The notes below the pieces were generated by a model that saw only the letters and a list, made by a program, of their open reading frames with translations, made no database searches and was not told the origin of the DNA. A program made the position numbers and the translations under genes. A stretch of DNA of 64,000 nt, taken from Megalobrama amblycephala. Lineage: Eukaryota; Chordata; Actinopteri; Cypriniformes; Xenocyprididae. Below, piece after piece: positions 1 through 10,910 of the stretch. Positions within the stretch are counted from its first letter, which is position 1; each line of letters opens with the position of its first letter. The DNA lies in contig NC_063063.1 in the NCBI RefSeq assembly GCF_018812025.1, positions 5,498,442 through 5,562,441 of the forward strand, given 5' to 3'.

Positions 1-11
1 ATCACGATTAA

Positions 12-13
<2 letters not shown>

Positions 14-44
<31 letters not shown>
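14..44. repeat. (TA)n microsatellite
   Basis: An uninterrupted TA run of about 15 units. The sequence just 3' of it (TGCGCATGCAATTAATT) recurs, with one change, next to another TA run near 44.17 kb, so both probably sit inside copies of one repeat family. Confidence 0.95.
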
Positions 45-48
<4 letters not shown>

Positions 49-444
49 ATGCAATTAATTCAAAATCCTTAACACATTAAAATAATTTGACGCATTTAAC
101 GCGAAAAAATTACAGAAGCATGTGAAATTGCGTCATAATGTAATTTATGACACGCAGTTAGATGATCTTAAAGGCCATGCTGATTATATCAGAGATGGCA
201 GAGAGATTTATTCACTCCAGTGTTTCACTTTAAAACACGAACACTCTGTCATATTTAAAATGCATTTTAAATAATTGCAAAAAGCTTCATTGGCTGGCAC
301 AACACGACCAGTTAACATCATTTCACTAATTATAGTATCATAAGTACTAGTCAGGTAAAATCACTCTATCATTCTGATTAGATTATACAAGCAGACTAAA
401 TGCTATGAAATGAGGGCAGAAGTTCTTCCAATCATTGTGTTCTT
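45..444. other. AT-rich non-coding, nothing recognised
   Basis: No reading frame, splice pattern or paired terminal repeats were seen. The first 60 bases look like the flank of a repeat family shared with about 44.17 kb. The last part may be the left shoulder of the Tc1 relic that follows, but I could not place its inverted repeat. Confidence 0.5.
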
Positions 445-1398
445 GTGTTAGCAATGGTTACCTCCAAAGAAAGATGTGCAGCCATCATCGTTTTGCATCA
501 AAATGGCCTCACATGCAAGGAATTTCCTGCAAAGAATATTGCACCTAAAAGAACCATTTACCGGATCATCAAGAACTCCAAGGAGAGAGGTTCAACTGCA
601 GTGAAGAAGGCTTCAGGACATCCCAGAGGAGTCAGTTATGGAATCGTGTCACCACCAGTTCAGAGTTTGCTCAATATTGGCAGAAGGTGGGTGTTAGTGC
701 ATCTGCATGCACAGTGAGGCCAAGACTTTTGGACAATGGTCTTGTGTCAAGAAGGGCAGCAAAGAAGCCACTTCTCTCCAAGAAAAACATCAAGGACAGA
801 ATGTATTTCTGCCGGAAGTACAAGGATTGGAGAGCAGAAGACTGACGCAAAGTTATTTTCTGACTGTTTGGGACATCTGGAAAATCGATTGTCTGGAGAA
901 GAAAAGCTGAACGCTACCATGAGGTGTTCCTGATGCCTTAGCGAAGCATCCTAAGAACATCCATGTGTGGGATTGCTTTTCATCCAAGGGTCTGGATTCT
1001 CTCACAATTCTGCCCCAAAACACTGCCCTGAATAAAGAATCATATCAAAACGTCTTACAAAAGCAACTTCTGCCAATGATTCCAGGAGCAATTCAGTGAT
1101 GATCCATGCATGTTCTAGCATTATGGAGCACTATGTCACAAGGCAAGTGTGATAATGAAGTGGCTTGGAGATTATTATTTTGAAATTTGGATCCATGGCC
1201 AGGCAAGTCCCTGGATCTCAATCCCATAGAGAACCTGTGGTCAATCCTCAAAAGGAGAGAAGTCCACAAACTGTGTTCAACTCAAGCACAAATAAGGTAA
1301 GAATGCATCACCATCATTCAGGATTTGGCCCAGAAGCTGTTATCCAGCATGCCAGAGCGAACTGTAGAGGTTATAAAGAAGAAGGGTCAACACTGTAA
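445..1398 (+). pseudogene. Tc1/mariner transposase relic, inactive
   Basis: A decayed transposase of the fish Tc1 family (a DD34E cut-and-paste enzyme that acts at TA sites). Recognisable blocks appear in order but in shifting frames. From 454 there is the paired-like helix-turn-helix start (MVTSKERCAAIIVLHQNG...TIYRIIKNSKERG). Next comes a block containing 'FSD', the first catalytic Asp, near 855. A block equivalent to 'HVWGCFSSKGL' lies near 960, and 'SLDLNPIENLWSILKR' (third acidic residue) near 1210-1255. A GQHCKY-like C-terminus is at about 1385-1400. Several frameshifts separate the blocks. A TAG stop stands at 1116-1118, and the second catalytic Asp of the HDGAPCH motif is Tyr (TAT at 1122-1124). 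The copy cannot be active. Terminal inverted repeats were not located, so the true element edges are unknown. Confidence 0.9.
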
Positions 1399-2217
1399 AT
1401 ATATTGACTCTTTGCATATAGTGAATGTTTTTGCCAATACGACTTGAAATGCTTATCACTGGTTTCCATTATATTATATTAGAACTTCTATATTCTAAGT
1501 TTCAAACTTCAAAAAGATTTTTCAATTTAGAAACAACTCTACCATGTTTTCTTTCTGTTCTTAAACTATGATGAGGTGCCTTCAAACATTGTCTGGCACC
1601 TAGCTGGCAGATATTAAAATCATTTGTTATGCTGCTATGGCAACATATCTGAGAAAAAAGATGAGCAAACAAAGTTGTAGGTGTCACATGATGAAACATT
1701 AGCATTGCAAAAGAGCCAAAAAGCAAATAGTCTGAGTTGCTGTGCCAACACTTTACCGTTAGTAGGTTACAGACTGCTGCTGAGACAAAAACACATGTTC
1801 CACAAAGTACCATCAGTCTCACAAACTGAAAGTGATATCAAAACGCAACCTGACTCCCCATTAAGCCTTTGAAAGACTCCCAATAGAGTCGTTCTGTATA
1901 TCGGTTTCAGATAATGCAGGAATAAGGAAGAAGAATATAGTTCGACTGATGAAGCTTTCCTTTACAGGATTGTTACAGGATACATGCTTTACATGTTTAC
2001 ATGCTTTACCTGCAGCTCAAAGAAATTAAAGTCATGATCAGTTTACCACAAGGCAATTTAGTAGAGTTCATTTGTAGGCTAGAACAATTCACTTCCTCTG
2101 TAATTTTGAAAGGGTTTGTAGAATATCGGTTTTCAATTTTTTAAAATAAGAAACCATTGTGTGCTTCAAAAACATTTAAATTTCCAACAAGTTGCTACAT
2201 GTAACAAGGACGACTCA
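1399..2217. other. anonymous non-coding
   Basis: No gene or paired repeat was recognised. Short open frames on both strands lack start context, homology or codon bias. Confidence 0.5.
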
Positions 2218-2532
2218 TTAAAGGGATAGTTCACCCAAAAATGAGCATTCTGTCATCATTTACTCACCCTTATGTTGTTCCAAACCTTGGAGTTTTTTTT
2301 TTTCTCTTGTTGTTATCTAGACAGTTGACGGTAGCCATTGACTTCCATAGTAGGAAAAAAAACAAAAACACCATGGAAGTCATAGGCTACCGTCAACTGT
2401 CTGGTTACCAACATTCTTCAAAATATCTTTTTTTGTGTTTAACTGAAGAAAGAAACTCATACAGGTTTGGAACAACATGAGGGTGAGTAAATGATGACAG
2501 AATGTTCATTTTTGGGTGAACTATCACTTTAA
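2218..2532. mobile_element. foldback MITE with TTAA ends
   Basis: The left end TTAAAGGGATAGTTCACCC is mirrored by GGGTGAACTATCACTTTAA at the right, and the inverted similarity runs inward through 'tcatttactcacc' / 'ggtgagtaaatga'. A second, central inverted repeat (ACAGTTGACGGTAGCC against GGCTACCGTCAACTGT) encloses a short A-rich loop. The whole unit is therefore close to one long hairpin. Related copies occur at 12803, 47642 and 48560. The TTAA ends suggest a TTAA-targeting transposase (Kolobok or piggyBac type); the autonomous partner is not in this copy. Confidence 0.85.
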
Positions 2533-3450
2533 GCACATAAACTCACATCCTTGTGGTAGCTGAAATCCTTTTTTAGCAGCTTACATTTCTGAAGCACAGA
2601 AAATGAAATTGTAAACTCGGGCAAACAAAGAATGTCTCTTCCAGTTTTGTTCAACACTGACCTTATTTTTTCCCTCCATAAATCGAATACTACCATAAAA
2701 ACCCATTAGAAACTCCCTAGGGAACCCTTGGCTCAAAAATGCTAATTATCTTCTGGGTTTTATGACTACAAACTGAACAGCTCTATATAAAACACAATAT
2801 GGTCCTTTAAGGACATTTAAAACTTTTACTGGTGATTTTGGGTCTTCTCTAATCCCGGACTGCAGCTGCGAGCGCAGACACTACGAGCAGCACTGAAAGA
2901 TGTCTGCCTCAAAGGCACCAGTCGGTCCAGTGCTGCAGCATTGCATCACACACTGTACTCATAAACAAGGCTGTCTTGTATTTCCTGTTGCTTTGCACGC
3001 CATCTTCTTGGCTGCCCTAGACAGGCTTGGCTGCAGTGACATAGTTGAGGTGGAGCGCAAGTGAAGCTGGGACACTGGGCACATGGCCAGCAGAGAGAAG
3101 GTGGTTCAGACACCACCCTGGCTTCAGGCACCGCAAAACCACAGCCCCCTGAAAAAACATCAGGCATACTGGATACATCAGCCCTCTTCAACGCCCCCAA
3201 AACCATCATACAAAACCAAGTCGGGATCTCAAAGTCCAAGACGTACACCCGTCCTCAGTGCAAACTTGAGGGGTGGCCTCAGCCACAAGTTAATTCTCAT
3301 AACGTAACAAAAGAAATGCACAACATATATCATTTTCTTCTAAATAAAAAATAATAAATATCTAATAAAATATGGTTCTACTATAAGACAAACATCCTTT
3401 AAAAATAGATAAAGAAAAAAGTATATCCTGCAATCTTCTTTGTACATTTA
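2533..3450. other. non-coding with GC-rich unique island
   Basis: Positions 2820-3250 are clearly richer in G+C than their surroundings and show no repeat copy elsewhere in the window. Open frames on both strands here match nothing I know and lack splice support. The island could be conserved regulatory DNA or a decayed exon. Confidence 0.4.
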
Positions 3451-3627
3451 CACTGGCAGTCAAAAGTTTGTAATAAAGTTGTTTAATGTTTTTAATAGAA
3501 ATCTTTTGAAATTTATTTGACGAAAAATACAGTAATATTGTGAAATATTATTACATTACATTTTTTTTTTATTTTAATATATTTTTATATGTAATTTATT
3601 CCTTGCTGAATTTTCAGCATCATTACT

Positions 3628-4997
3628 GAGTCATTCTACGAAACGGGTGCCATTTGGGTCCACAACGTTTGATCAGATGCATAAGGCACAAAAAATGTCC
3701 CAAAGTCTGTTTCCAAAGCTTAAGGTCATTAATTCAAGTGTTCTTTTTAACATGATATATGATAAAATGCTTTTTTTTGAAGATTAGCATACTATTTTTA
3801 ATTAATTTTCATTATTATATAGCCAATTTCACATGTCCGTGTTAACCAACATGACATCTGCATCTAAAATATCACCAAATAAGTCATATATTTTTTTTCA
3901 AACATATACTATTTTCAGGATTATATGTGTGTCCCTGTTTACACAAGATATACTTGTTCACAATAAACCTTATTTTTTTTGTAAATATTTTATAATTTGT
4001 GCATGTCCCTCAGTTTGACTTACCACCCCGTCACACTAACTTGTTTTATCTATAAATAATGCTCTGTTCCTTTAAATGACATCACAAAGCCTAAGTGACA
4101 CCATTTGAGCCTTATAGCCACCAAGAACAAAAGAAGGCAACTATGTACATTTTTTTTACATTGTTTATTTGTTGCTTTTTCATGTTAGGCAGGGCCCGTC
4201 AAGCTTAACCTTACCACCCCGTCACGCAAAATAGATAGGGAAAACTGTTTTTTATTCATTTTTTCACATTATTAATACAAAGAAAATTAAATTTCAGATT
4301 GAATGCATGTGACATTTTGTGATGAAATTTACCACCCCGTCACGTTTTTGTGACGAAGGTGGTAGATTTCATCACAAAATGTCCCTCAATAAAAATCACA
4401 TTCTTGGGGGTAAAACTTTTTCTTTTTGGCAAGGTTCCCGTGGTAAAATGTGCATTCCAAGGGCTAAATAGCATGTTTTTTGGGCTCACTTCAACCTGTG
4501 GACATGAAAAACAACCCGCGGCAACAGTGTAAAAGTAGCCTAGCCCAATTTTGCGGGAAAAACGCAGACTTGGCAACACTGTTTGGTTCATTAATTCACT
4601 CATTCACTCACTCACTATATCACTCACACACTTTTTACTCAATTTGAAGGTCTCCCCTCCCCCAGTTTTGAAAGTTTAAAACCAGCAGATCATATAGAGA
4701 AACACTTTGTCCATATCACCCCGTCACATCATTTACCACCCCGTCACATTTACCACCCCGTCACAGGGTCATTTTGTTAAAAAGAAAATGAAATAGTACA
4801 TAAATTAATGTTTAATTATGTTCTTGTTGTGTGGACTAATCAGATAAATTTAACTTTATTTGTATTTTTTCAGTGAATTAATTATTTCAGTACAAACAAT
4901 GAGGCCAAGTTGTATGTTTGTTTAAAAAAAAGTTTGCTCTTAATGAAAATTTTGAAAAGTGCAAAGTGGAAATGGCACCCGTTTCGTAGAATGACTC
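3628..4997. mobile_element. nested 1.37-kb transposon, TACT target duplication
   Basis: Perfect 28-bp terminal inverted repeats begin GAGTCATTCTACGAAACGGG at the left and end with the complement at the right. The host copy's TACT is duplicated on both sides (3624-3627 and 4998-5001). The intact host sequence 'cattactgcagtc' is seen at 40.28 kb, which confirms the empty site. There is no transposase frame, so the element is non-autonomous. A 4-bp duplication fits only a few superfamilies, and I do not assign one. Confidence 0.88.
4020..4764. repeat. iterated TTACCACCCCGTCAC motif
   Basis: Five exact or near-exact direct copies of the 15-mer lie at 4020-4034, 4211-4225, 4329-4343, 4733-4747 and 4750-4764. 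A shortened copy (TATCACCCCGTCAC) is at 4714-4727. An inverted, imperfect copy (GTGACGAAGGTGGTA) at 4350-4364 forms a hairpin with the third. All lie inside the nested element. Spacing is irregular, so this is not a simple tandem repeat; it resembles dispersed transposase-binding sites. Confidence 0.9.
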
Positions 4998-5441
4998 TAC
5001 TGCAGTCTTCAGTGTCACATGATCCTTCAGAAATCATTCTATTATGCTGATTTACTAATGATTCTAATTATTATAATTGTAAAAAAAAAATACATTTTTG
5101 GGGGGGATTCTTCAATTAATAATAGAAAGTTCAAAAGAACAGCTTTTATTTTAAATAGAAATCGTTGTAACATATCTTTAGTGTCACTTGAATCAATTTA
5201 ATGCATCCTTGTTGAATAAAAGTATTTCTATTTTTTAAAAAGATCTTACTTACCCCCCTTTTGAATGGTAATGTAACATAGTTTCCACAAAAATTCAACA
5301 TTGATTAAAATAAGAAATGTTTCTTGAGCAGCAAATCAGCATATTAGAATGATTTCTAGGGATCATGTGACAGCAATGATGCTGAAAATTCAGCATTGAC
5401 ATCATTTTATCTAATAAATGCAGCCTTGGTGAGCAGAGACT

Positions 5442-5481
<40 letters not shown>

Positions 5482-5507
5482 ATATTCCAAACTTTTGACT
5501 GCCAGTG

Positions 5508-6072
5508 TATACTGTACTGTTTCTATTAATGAGTTACCATTTTATTCTGCAAAAATCAAATGATCATGATGTGAGAATTTCATTTCTTTTATCTGCCAGA
5601 GGTGTGCTGATCGGTCATTTTCACATCCCAGCTACAGGTGTACCCAGTTTTACAAGTATATTTTGTTGGTGGAAACATGCTTGTAAAGCAGACTCTTGTA
5701 AAACGAGTCCTCAATCTGTAGTGTATATGAGGTTTAAATTGCCGTAAACAAGGCATAGTAAAGAATTCTCTGCTATTAATAAACAGCATGGCAAATCATT
5801 CAAAATAAACCTTTCATAACAAACCTGTATGACTTTCCTTCTTCCGTATGATACAAAAGAAAAAATGGTTTGTACTCTTTTCTATGCAACTACAATGAAT
5901 AGGGCCTGGTTTCAAACTTCAAAAACGGGAACAAAAGCATCATAATACGACATAGTCTTTTGACGCAATATGACAGCTTAGTGTAAAGAACAGGGAGAAA
6001 ATTTTGACAAAGTTATAATGAAGTGTTGAATTAAGTGTTCTTTTGACAAAGTTGACAAAGTTCATAAAACAT
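5508..6072. other. anonymous non-coding
   Basis: No gene or repeat with recognisable ends was found. Confidence 0.5.
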
Positions 6073-6131
6073 CCCAGCAAGCAATTTTATGTCTATTAGA
6101 CGTCTAATAGCCGTCAAAACATAGCCCGGCC

Positions 6132-6545
6132 GTCTAGGCTAAAATAAGGCTGAATTTGGGCTGTCAGTGAAAATCTAATAGACGTCTAACCATAACCCAA
6201 AAATAGACTAGTCATCAATTAGACGACTATTAGACGACTACATATATATGTCTAATAGACGGTGAATATGGATCTAGGCTAAAATAAGGCTGAATTTGGG
6301 CTGTCAGTGAAAATCTAATAGACGTCTAACCATAACCCAAGAGTAGACTAGTCATCAATTAGACGACTATTAGACAACTACATATTTATGTTTAAAAGAC
6401 GGTTAATACGGGTCTAGGTTAAAATAAGGCAAAATTGGGGCTGTCAGTGAAAATCTAATAGACGTCTATCTATAACCTAAAAATAGACTAGTCATCAATT
6501 ACACTACTAATGAATGATTACATCTATACATGCAATAGACAACTA
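6132..6545. repeat. 140-bp subterminal tandem repeat, about 3 copies
   Basis: The string CTGTCAGTGAAAATCTAATA begins at 6161, 6301 and 6441, an exact 140-bp period. Each unit contains several 'TAGACGTCTA' / 'TTAGACGACTA' sub-motifs. Divergence increases towards the third copy. Confidence 0.92.
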
Positions 6546-7493
6546 AATAATGGCTAAAGGATTCTTTTCACTTAAATATAACAGGTTCTCATAAATGACA
6601 ATCCGTCCAAACAAATTAAATATAAAAGGTTTTATTTAGAAAAAGAACTCAAGATAATGCACAATGATAAAAAAAATTAAATTTTACAAATACAATACAA
6701 ATAAACATTAAAAGAAAATTACAACGTGTAACAATAAAAATATATTGACAAAAAAATAAATAACATTGACAAAAAAAAAAGTTAAATAAAAAATGTTAAC
6801 AATATTTTTTGGGTTTATAAAACAACCTGATTAATTTTCAGTTCCATAAATTCCATGTTTTATGAAAAGCACTCTGAATTACCTTGAACATTGTTGTTGA
6901 AATGTGCTATACAAAATAAACTTGCCTTGCCAAATCAAAAACTCATATTTTTATTTCATAATGATCAAAAGATTAAAAGATATACAAGGCTTCCATAACA
7001 AATAATAGTAGGGCGCACAGGTTTCATGTTTACCCCCTTGTATTTAGATAATTACAGAGTTTTAGGGCACAAGGAAACACTACAGTACATGTGCATGTAT
7101 GTTAATCTAACCACGTTTTACTCTGAGTCTGCACTGTTACCCGCTAAAATGTCACGGTTCCTACACATAATGTACATAAATAATAAACACATGTCAAAAT
7201 GAAAAACACAGATACTTACAAGACCAAATGCAGGAAAGAATTTGCTTTAACATTTGCTGTTGCTTGCTCTCCGTCTCCAACAGTTGTAAAATGCGGAAAT
7301 GTTTATCGCGAGATCTGGCAACAGTGATCGAGAGTCAACGTTCAAGTCTCGCGTTGCCAGTGGTCATGTCTCAGTAGAGCCACAGTTGCCATCTAGCGGT
7401 TGAGAATTGTAAATTTTTATTTAACTTAAAATTAAATACAGTCATATATGTGTGTGGTATATAATTATAATTAATATATGGCTTGGCTATACC

Positions 7494-7496
<3 letters not shown>

Positions 7497-7580
<84 letters not shown>
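7497..7580. repeat. (TA)n microsatellite, 84 bp
   Basis: Pure TA dinucleotide run inside the CCCAGCAAGC element. Confidence 0.97.
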
Positions 7581-7583
<3 letters not shown>

Positions 7584-8275
7584 ATCGTAGAATGTAGGAT
7601 TGTGTGACAGCAAAAATATGCTGTTTCAAATATATACTTGCATATAAATGTATATTATACTTGCATATAAATGTATAAATGCAAGTATATCAAGAATCCC
7701 ACAAGCTTTGTGGTCGAAAATGACTTAACACTATTTTGGTTACACTCATTGCTGGTCTGAATCAGGGCTATAGCCAAGCCGTAAAAACTAGACTATAAAT
7801 TGCCTCGATTTCGCTGGGTTGACTAAAAGCAGACTACACATAGCCTATCCAATTCAGAGCTAAATCGTGACTACATATAGACCATGTCATGAAATGCCAC
7901 TTAAATCTTGTAGAAATCATTGACATTGCGAACATGATGAGATATCAACCATCTCAAGCACTTCCTGTCCAAAAACTACAATAAATCAGGATTGACTATA
8001 GGTGGGCTACAAATAGCCGGTCTGACTATGAGCTAAATCGTGGCTACGCACAGCCTACACAATATAACATGTCATAGATGTGAAACCAAACACCTTGTAA
8101 TCACTGTTGACTTCACTTACATGATGCAATAACATACAACTCGCAAGTTATTTTGGCAAAAACGACATGTAACCAAATGAAAGATTGTTTTGGCTAAAAG
8201 TGGGTTACACATAGCCGGACTATATCGGGTCTATAGTTAACCGAGACGGTGAAATGACGGCTATTGCTTGCTGGG

Positions 8276-8982
8276 ATGTCTGATTAATTAGTTCGTGATT
8301 TGAGACGATTCAGTTCTTGAGTTCAACTCACTGATTCGGTTAACATCGCAATGGAGATGACAGCTTATCAGTAAAAAAACAACTTAAATTTAAGGATGTT
8401 CTTCACACAAAGCTATCATACAACTTGGAACATAGTACATGGATCATATGGACTACATTTATGATATTTTGTCCTTCATAATATGAAGAGATATGTCCTT
8501 TCCAAAGTTCAAAATCTCCAGTCCGTCCTTTAATGTAATTACACTGAAGAGTAACCAGTAGATCCTTCAAAATTTGCCTTTTTATAACAGAATTAAAAGG
8601 GTCATAACATGAGAACATGTCTTTGTACCATTAAAACATCCTTAGGTTTCAGAGCTTAAAACATCCTCCTCTTTATAAACAAAGTATTTATTTAACCATG
8701 CTCCAAAAACAGCTTGTTTTGATATTTGGTGACCCGTGATGTCACACTGGCAAATATATTTGCATATTACTGCCTCCATAGCAAGACATCAACAGTTTTT
8801 CATAATCGCATAGGTCCCGCCTACTGGTATTCAGTTGCTTAACAGCTGACATTTGCCTACACTGGATGACAGCATAACGTTGAGTCAAAAGCAAATAGAA
8901 CCCATTTTAATCACCATTGAATGCAATATACAGATACACGTTCAGTTTCTGACATTAGTCTGTCGACAGCAGAACAAATGGA
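8276..8982. other. anonymous non-coding
   Basis: No gene was found. 'AAGGATGTT' near 8392 and 'AACATCCTT' near 8636 may be the ends of a small inverted-repeat element, but the match is too short to call. Confidence 0.4.
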
Positions 8983-9232
8983 AGAGTGAATGTTTGCAAT
9001 TGCGAGAAATAAAGTCTGACTTTTTTTCTCATAATTATGAGTTTATATCTCAGAATTGTGAGATATAAACTGGAAATTGCGAGATATAAAGTCCAGTTCT
9101 GAAGGGGGAAAAAAGACTACCTTTTTTCTCAGAATTGCAAGTTATAAAGTCAGAATTGCGAGATATAAACTAACCCTAACTCGCAATTCTGTGAAAAAAG
9201 GTAGTCTTTTTCCCCCTCAGAGTTGGACTTTA
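8983..9232. repeat. GAATTGCGAGATATAAAGTC-type repeat block with inverted arms
   Basis: Degenerate copies of a unit of about 21 bp (gaattgcgagatataaagtca) occur on both strands. Arms at 9089-9138 and 9183-9230 are inverted copies of each other (AGTCCAGTTCTG... against ...AGAGTTGGACT). The same unit fills 41.35-41.82 kb and appears briefly at 25.27-25.33 kb. Confidence 0.85.
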
Positions 9233-9565
9233 ATATTTTAATCAAATCCGCAAATTCGTTTGAAGAACCAAATTAGCCAGAGATCACTATCGCGATTAGA
9301 TCTGGCATCTGTCAAATCATCTTAGATGTATTAAAGGATTAGTTCACTTTCAAATGAAAATTTCCTGATAATTTACTCACCCCCATGTCATCCAAGATGT
9401 TCATGTCTTTCTTTCTTCAGTTGAAAAGAAGTTAAGGTTTTTGATAAAAACATTCCAGGATGTTTCTCCATATAGATGGAGCACAAATGGTTGAAGGTCA
9501 AAATTACAGTTTACAGTGATTCCAGACCAGAAATAAGGGTCTTATCTAGAGAACCATCGCTCATT

Positions 9566-9605
<40 letters not shown>

Positions 9606-9608
9606 TTA

Positions 9609-9889
9609 TATGTTTTAACCATAAATGTTTATCTTGAACTAGCTCTCTTCTTCTTCTCTATTTGAATTCCTGCAGTGTAGACGCTGATAAGTGTATTACT
9701 GCCCTCCACAGGTCAAAGTTTGAACTAAATTGTCATATACAATATGCTAGTGCAAGTATATAACAATTAGTTCAAACTTTGACCTGTGGAGGGCAGTAAT
9801 ACACTTAGCAGTGTCTAAACTGCTGGAATTCAAATAGAGAAGAAGAAGAAGAGAGCTAGTTCAAGATGAGCATTTATGGTTAAAACATA
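9609..9889. repeat. 281-bp near-perfect inverted repeat
   Basis: TATGTTTTAACCATAAATG (9609-9627) pairs with CATTTATGGTTAAAACATA (9871-9889). Pairing continues through 'gaactagctctcttcttcttc' and 'gtgtattactgccctccacaggtcaaagtttgaacta'-type arms to a loop of about 40 bases centred near 9750. The two arms are nearly identical, so formation or homogenisation is recent. Confidence 0.9.
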
Positions 9890-10910
9890 CAGTACAGTCC
9901 AAAAGTTTGGAACCACTAAGATTTTTAATGTTTTTAAAAGAAGTTTCTTCTGCTCACCAAGGCTACATTTATTTAATTAAAAATACAGTAAAAAACAGTT
10001 ATATTGTGAAATACTATTACAATTTAAAATAACTGTGTACTATTTAAATATATTTGACAAAGTAATTTATTCCTGTGATGCAAAGCTGAATTTTCAGCAT
10101 CGTTACTCCAGTCTTCAGTGTCACATGATCCTTCAGAAATCATTCTAATATGCTGATTTGCTGCTCAATAAACATTTATGATTATTTTCAATGTTGAAAA
10201 CAGTTGTGTACTTTTTTTTTCAGGATTCCTTGATGAATAGAAAGTTCAAAGAACAGCATTTATCTGAAATACAAAGCTTCTGTAGCATTATACACTACCG
10301 TTCAAAAGTTTGGGGTCAGTAAGAATTTTTATTTTTATTTTTTTGAAAAGAAATTAAAGAAATGAATACTTTTATTCAGCAAGGATGCATTAAATCAATC
10401 AAAAGTGGCAGTAAAGACATTTATAATGTTACAAAAGATTAGATTTCAGATAAACACTGTTCTTTTGAACTTTCTATTCATCAAATAATCCTGAAAAAAA
10501 ATATTGTACACAAATATTTTGTACAATTGTACGCATTAAATGTTTCTTGAGCAGCAGATTAGTTCATGCCTGTACAGTACAGGGTGGAGCTCAAACAAAC
10601 CTTTTGGGAAAAAAAAGAAGAAAAAAAAGAAACACAAATGTTATAGCATATTAGAATGATTTCTGAAGGATCATGTGACACTGAAGACTGGAGTAATGAT
10701 GCTGAAAATTCAGCTTTGCCTTCACAGGAATAAATTACTTTGTGAAATATATTCAAATAGAAAACAGTTATTTTAAATTGTAATAATATTTCACAATATT
10801 ACTGTTTTTTACTGTATTTTTAATTAAATAAATGTAGCCTTGGTGAGCAGACGAAACTTCTTTTAAAAACATTAAAAATCTTAGTGGTTCCAAACTTTTG
10901 GACTGTACTG
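9890..10910. mobile_element. palindromic TA-flanked element
   Basis: The ends CAGTACAGTCCAAAAGTTTG and CAAACTTTTGGACTGTACTG are flanked by TA. The unit is two inverted copies of the family seen at 3451-5507: the landmark 'ttcagcatc.ttactccagtcttcagtgtcacatgatcc' runs forward near 10095 and backward near 10670. In the middle, a fragment carrying the family's other end ('ctaccgttcaaaagtttggggtcag') starts near 10295. Confidence 0.85.
10561..10644. repeat. 84-bp patch shared with 15679-15766
   Basis: From AGTTCATGCCTG through the A/G-rich run to AAACACAAATGTTAT, this block matches 15679-15766, differing only in the length of the GAA/A run. It interrupts the host repeat between 'gcagcagatt' and 'agcatattag', which are contiguous in other copies. 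No clear target duplication was found. At 15.7 kb the block belongs to the resident element, so this copy is the recipient. Confidence 0.85.

Larger units (their letters stand above)
3451..5507. mobile_element. TA-flanked non-autonomous DNA transposon, interrupted
   Basis: The ends are CACTGGCAGTCAAAAGTTTG and its complement CAAACTTTTGACTGCCAGTG, flanked by TA on both sides, as expected for a Tc1/mariner-type insertion. Internal landmarks such as 'ttcagcatcattact', 'cttcagtgtcacatgatcc' and 'aatgcatccttg' identify the same family as the units at 9890-10910 and 40259-40605. A 1370-bp foreign element splits it at 3628. A poly-A stretch lies at about 5447-5475. Confidence 0.85.
6073..8275. mobile_element. 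2.2-kb DNA transposon with CCCAGCAAGC ends
   Basis: The left end CCCAGCAAGCAAT is mirrored by ATTGCTTGCTGGG at the right, each preceded or followed by AT, consistent with a 2-bp AT duplication. That duplication is reported for ISL2EU-type elements, so the assignment is tentative. The left part carries a 140-bp tandem repeat. The right part (7.7-8.25 kb) carries looser repeats of 'ctaaatcgtg.ctac' type. No transposase frame is present. Confidence 0.75.

Noticed and set aside
445..1398. An active Tc1 transposase gene
   Set aside because: Frameshifts, a TAG stop at 1116-1118 and loss of the second catalytic Asp rule out function.
4020..4764. CRISPR-like direct repeats
   Set aside because: The sequence is eukaryotic, spacers are irregular (2 to over 350 bases), one copy is inverted, and all lie within a transposon with defined ends.
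7371..7613. Open frame rich in alternating Tyr and Ile
   Set aside because: It is a translation of the (TA)n microsatellite.
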